Shown here: piece by piece, positions 15,979 through 17,560 of the stretch | Layout of the letters: each line of letters starts with the position of its first letter | How positions within the stretch are numbered: position 1 is the stretch's first letter | DNA from: an uncultured Prevotella sp. | GTDB lineage: Bacteria > Bacteroidota > Bacteroidia > Bacteroidales > Bacteroidaceae | Assembly (NCBI GenBank): GCA_900770515.1 | Contig: CAAHDP010000393.1 | Coordinates: 1 to 17,560, forward strand | DNA length: 17,560 nt | Direction of reading: 5' to 3' | Notes under the pieces: model-generated | What the model was told of the DNA's origin: nothing | Seen by the model: the letters and a program-made list of their open reading frames with translations, nothing else | The model's database searches: none | Made by a program: the position numbers and the translations under genes

Positions 15979-16368
15979 ATGAAACATTATAATGTAGTAG
16001 CAGCTGTAGTTTGCCATAATGGCAAGTACCTCTGCATGCAGAAAGGCAAGACGAAGTTTGAATATACCAGCTATAAATGGGAGTTTCCTGGTGGCAAGAT
16101 TGAGCCAGGAGAAACTCCTCAACAGGCGTTGGCTCGTGAGTTGATGGAGGAGATGGAGTATCCTGTAGAAGTAGGAGAAAAGTTGGTGACCGTGGATCAC
16201 GAGTATCCCGATTTCTCAATAACAATGACTGCTTTTCTGTGTACTCCAAAAGCTGAGGCTGATGGGTTCAAGAGAAGGGAGCATGCTGATAGCAAGTGGT
16301 GCAGCAAAGAAGAACTGAAGGGGCTCGACTGGGCTGCAGCGGATGTAGGGATAGTGGAGGTATTATAA
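15979..16368 (+). CDS. NUDIX hydrolase, MutT-like (deoxy)nucleoside triphosphate pyrophosphohydrolase
   Basis: A 129-residue single-domain enzyme that should cleave a nucleoside triphosphate or other X-linked diphosphate to a monophosphate and pyrophosphate. The NUDIX box starts at Gly39 (GKIEPGE, then RELMEE) with the catalytic R53, E54, E57 and E58 all present; the last Gly of the box consensus is replaced by Glu60. WEFPGGKIEPGETP is very like E. coli MutT, which removes 8-oxo-dGTP. It starts 27 bases after the helicase stop in the same direction, with no promoter between, so it is probably co-transcribed. From memory, NUDIX genes sit beside DUF3427 helicases elsewhere; if so, it may process a nucleotide product or a modified nucleotide relevant to the helicase. 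The actual substrate is unknown. Confidence 0.9.
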   Translation: MKHYNVVAAVVCHNGKYLCMQKGKTKFEYTSYKWEFPGGKIEPGETPQQALARELMEEMEYPVEVGEKLVTVDHEYPDFSITMTAFLCTPKAEADGFKRREHADSKWCSKEELKGLDWAAADVGIVEVL

Positions 16369-16389
16369 AGTAATAAACGCAAGTTGATT

Positions 16390-17163
16390 ATGGAAAAAAG
16401 AAATCTTTGGAAAAGAGAAGAGTATATCGTTGTACTGAATCTCTACTATAAACTTCCATTTGGTAAATTACACCAAAATACCAAAGAAGTTAAAGAATTA
16501 GCTGCATTAATTGGTAGAACTAAAGGTTCTGTGGCGATGCGGTTAACTAATTTTGCCGCTTGCGATCCGTATATTCTTTCTACAGGAAGACATGGTTTGG
16601 AAGCTGGAAAAAAACAGTGTCAGCCTTATTGGGATGAATTTAATAATGATCGGGAATCTTTACTTTTTGAAAGTGAGAAAATTCTTGCAAAGTTAGAAAA
16701 CTCAACTGTAGATGAGAAATTTCAAGCAGCCTTAAAGGGTATTGAAAATCTACAGGGAGAAGATAAGGTAAGAGCTATAAAAACAAGAGTAAATCAGTCT
16801 GTATTTCGTTCTATTATTCTCTCAAATTATTCCGGGAAGTGTGCTCTTACGGGTATAGATGTCCCCGAACTTCTAGTGGCAAGTCATATCAAGCCTTGGG
16901 CTGTGGACGAAAAGGAGCGATTGAATCCTTCAAACGGAATTTGTTTGTCCTCGCTTTATGATAGTGCTTTTGATAAAGGTTTGATAGGTTTCGATCAAGA
17001 ATATAAGGTTATTCTTTCGCCACGTATTTTGGAGCAAGAAAGTAAGTGCTATTTCGAAAAATATTTTGGTAGTATAAAACATAGGCAATTAGTTTTGCCC
17101 GAAGAGTATAAGCCAGATAAAGTCTTTTTGGAATGGCATATGGATACTATATTTCAAAGATAG
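16390..17163 (+). CDS. HNH endonuclease (restriction-like)
   Basis: A 257-residue DNA endonuclease candidate. The N-terminal region (about 1-85) is the helical DNA-binding-like domain seen in one HNH restriction-type family (PFGKLHQN, LIGRTKGSVAMRLTNFA, then GLEAGKK). The C-terminal HNH_2-type domain starts at about 135 (NQSVFRSIIL) with C151 in CALTG, H166 in ASHIKPW, N182 in NPSNG and a final segment LYDSAFDKGL. In many relatives I recall His before that Asp (LHDxAFD); here it is Tyr190. The ATG at 16390 is preferred over a TTG six bases earlier; it lies 21 bases after the NUDIX stop, suggesting co-transcription. Sampled lines run about 27-40% GC, against about 47-55% for helicase and NUDIX, so this gene probably has a separate, more recent origin. 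Confidence 0.87.
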   Translation: MEKRNLWKREEYIVVLNLYYKLPFGKLHQNTKEVKELAALIGRTKGSVAMRLTNFAACDPYILSTGRHGLEAGKKQCQPYWDEFNNDRESLLFESEKILAKLENSTVDEKFQAALKGIENLQGEDKVRAIKTRVNQSVFRSIILSNYSGKCALTGIDVPELLVASHIKPWAVDEKERLNPSNGICLSSLYDSAFDKGLIGFDQEYKVILSPRILEQESKCYFEKYFGSIKHRQLVLPEEYKPDKVFLEWHMDTIFQR

Positions 17164-17194
17164 TGAGTATATTGACTAAACATATGAAACTTTT

Positions 17195-17299
17195 GCCCTT
17201 ACAGGGCGCAAGGCGGATTGCGCTTATACCCAGGGTGTTACCCTGGACTAGGAGCTTTTGGGCCTTCAGCCCGTGCCTGAACCACATGCGGAAGTTCAG
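17195..17299. repeat. Dispersed-type repeat of five consecutive hairpins
   Basis: Five stems follow each other: GCCCT/AGGGC (17195-17207), GCGCAA/TTGCGC (17206-17223, overlapping the first by two bases), CCAGGGT/ACCCTGG (17230-17246), GGGC/GCCC (17260-17272) and CTGAAC/GTTCAG (17277-17299). I recognise this arrangement as a common intergenic repeat of Prevotella and Bacteroides genomes, from memory rather than a search. It lies just after the HNH stop, so it may also stop or protect the operon's transcript. Confidence 0.75.
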
Positions 17300-17346
17300 T
17301 TCCTAACATAATTATATAATTTAAAATGTTTGTAATGCAAACGAGC

Positions 17347-17372
17347 GCAATGAAAGCTTGCTTTCAAATTGC
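17347..17372. repeat. Hairpin in the gap before the Rpn-like gene
   Basis: GCAAT-GAAAGC (17347-17357) pairs with GCTTTC-AA-ATTGC (17360-17372) over 11 pairs with a two-base AA bulge and a two-base loop. It sits between the five-hairpin repeat and the divergent promoters, and on the leftward transcript would be the first structure after the start. Confidence 0.65.
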
Positions 17373-17392
17373 CGAGTGCAGCTTTTCTTCTG

Positions 17393-17424
17393 CAAATATA
17401 TGAAATATTTCTCTTTTCTGCAAG
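17393..17424 (-). promoter_or_regulatory. Leftward promoter facing the hairpin repeat
   Basis: Reading leftward, TATATTTG (17393-17400) is a perfect -7 element, with CTTG (17421-17424) 20 bases before it, one base off TTTG. The transcript would run through the 17347 hairpin and the five-hairpin repeat, in antisense toward the HNH gene end. The only frame on it with a plausible leader is 23 codons (starting at 17309), within the repeat, and does not look like a protein. Confidence 0.5.
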
Positions 17425-17440
17425 TTTTTGGGCTTTTTCT

Positions 17441-17471
17441 TTTGTGTTTTCAAAGGAAAAATGTAAATTTG
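17441..17471 (+). promoter_or_regulatory. Promoter of the Rpn-like gene
   Basis: TTTG (17441-17444) and TAAATTTG (17464-17471), spacer 19 bases, match the Bacteroidota consensus exactly. The start would be near 17478, 15 bases before the ATG at 17493. Confidence 0.8.
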
Positions 17472-17492
17472 CAGAAAAAAATAAGATTGCGT

Positions 17493-17560
17493 ATGGGAAA
17501 GTTTATCAATCCATTTTCGGATTGGGGTTTTAAACTGATCTTTGGACAGGAAATCACTAA
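17493..17560 (+). CDS. Start of an Rpn/PD-(D/E)XK nuclease transposase-like gene, cut by the window end
   Basis: Only 22 codons are present: MGKFINPFSDWGFKLIFGQE and two more residues. The pattern (basic start, NP, then D-x-x-F-K-x-I-F-G) is the hallmark N-terminus of the Rpn recombination-promoting nuclease / putative transposase family (PD-(D/E)XK fold), very common in Bacteroidota. The catalytic part lies beyond the window, so activity and completeness cannot be judged. Its own promoter stands directly upstream. Members are often multicopy; some are now linked to phage defence. Confidence 0.75.
   Translation, partial: MGKFINPFSDWGFKLIFGQEIT

Noticed and set aside
17155..17162. TATCTTTG on the minus strand at the HNH gene end
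   Set aside because: The -7 element is perfect but no TTTG-like box lies 19-21 bases upstream, and it overlaps the coding end; probably chance.
17238..17309. 23-codon leftward frame inside the hairpin repeat
   Set aside because: It follows the stems of a non-coding repeat; such frames are frequent artefacts of this repeat type, and nothing suggests translation.

Overview
The window looks like chromosomal DNA of a Bacteroidota bacterium, most likely Prevotella/Segatella (S. copri-like). The reasons are promoters of the TTTG / TAnnTTTG type, AT-rich leaders without Shine-Dalgarno sequences, short MenE and MenC proteins, a SusC-era style outer-membrane barrel with a carboxypeptidase-like N-terminal domain, a K+-dependent membrane pyrophosphatase, and the multi-hairpin intergenic repeat and Rpn-type gene at the right end. 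The genus call is inference from recognition, not from a search.

Left part (1-12205), housekeeping and envelope. A nitrilase-superfamily hydrolase cut by the window edge is followed by menC and menE, two consecutive menaquinone steps, separated by two small palindromes. Convergent to them is aroB (shikimate pathway, which supplies chorismate to menaquinone), read leftward from a good promoter. Divergent from aroB is a large outer-membrane beta-barrel protein with a Gly/Pro-rich tail; a strong bidirectional terminator separates it from a small leftward outer-membrane barrel protein. A leftward MATE efflux pump and a rightward H+/Na+-pumping pyrophosphatase (hppA) share a divergent promoter region, and a 16-base near-palindrome lies inside the pump's promoter.

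Middle (12206-13179), about 1 kb without an ordinary gene but full of structure. It holds a leftward consensus promoter reading an 18-codon open frame and a 13-bp hairpin, then a pair of perfect 33-base inverted repeats, each built from two 16-base units, enclosing a perfect 34-base AT-only palindrome, and finally a 12-base palindrome upstream of the next promoter.

Right part (13180-17163), the accessory module: a 923-residue PLD-nuclease/DEAD-like helicase/DUF3427-type protein, a NUDIX hydrolase and an HNH endonuclease, co-directional with gaps of 27 and 21 bases. This is the best candidate for an anti-phage or DNA-quality-control system here. The HNH gene is visibly more AT-rich than its partners, suggesting it was added separately. 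Downstream lies a dispersed-type repeat of five hairpins that faces a leftward promoter (a possible structured RNA), and then the start of an Rpn/PD-(D/E)XK transposase-like gene running off the window.
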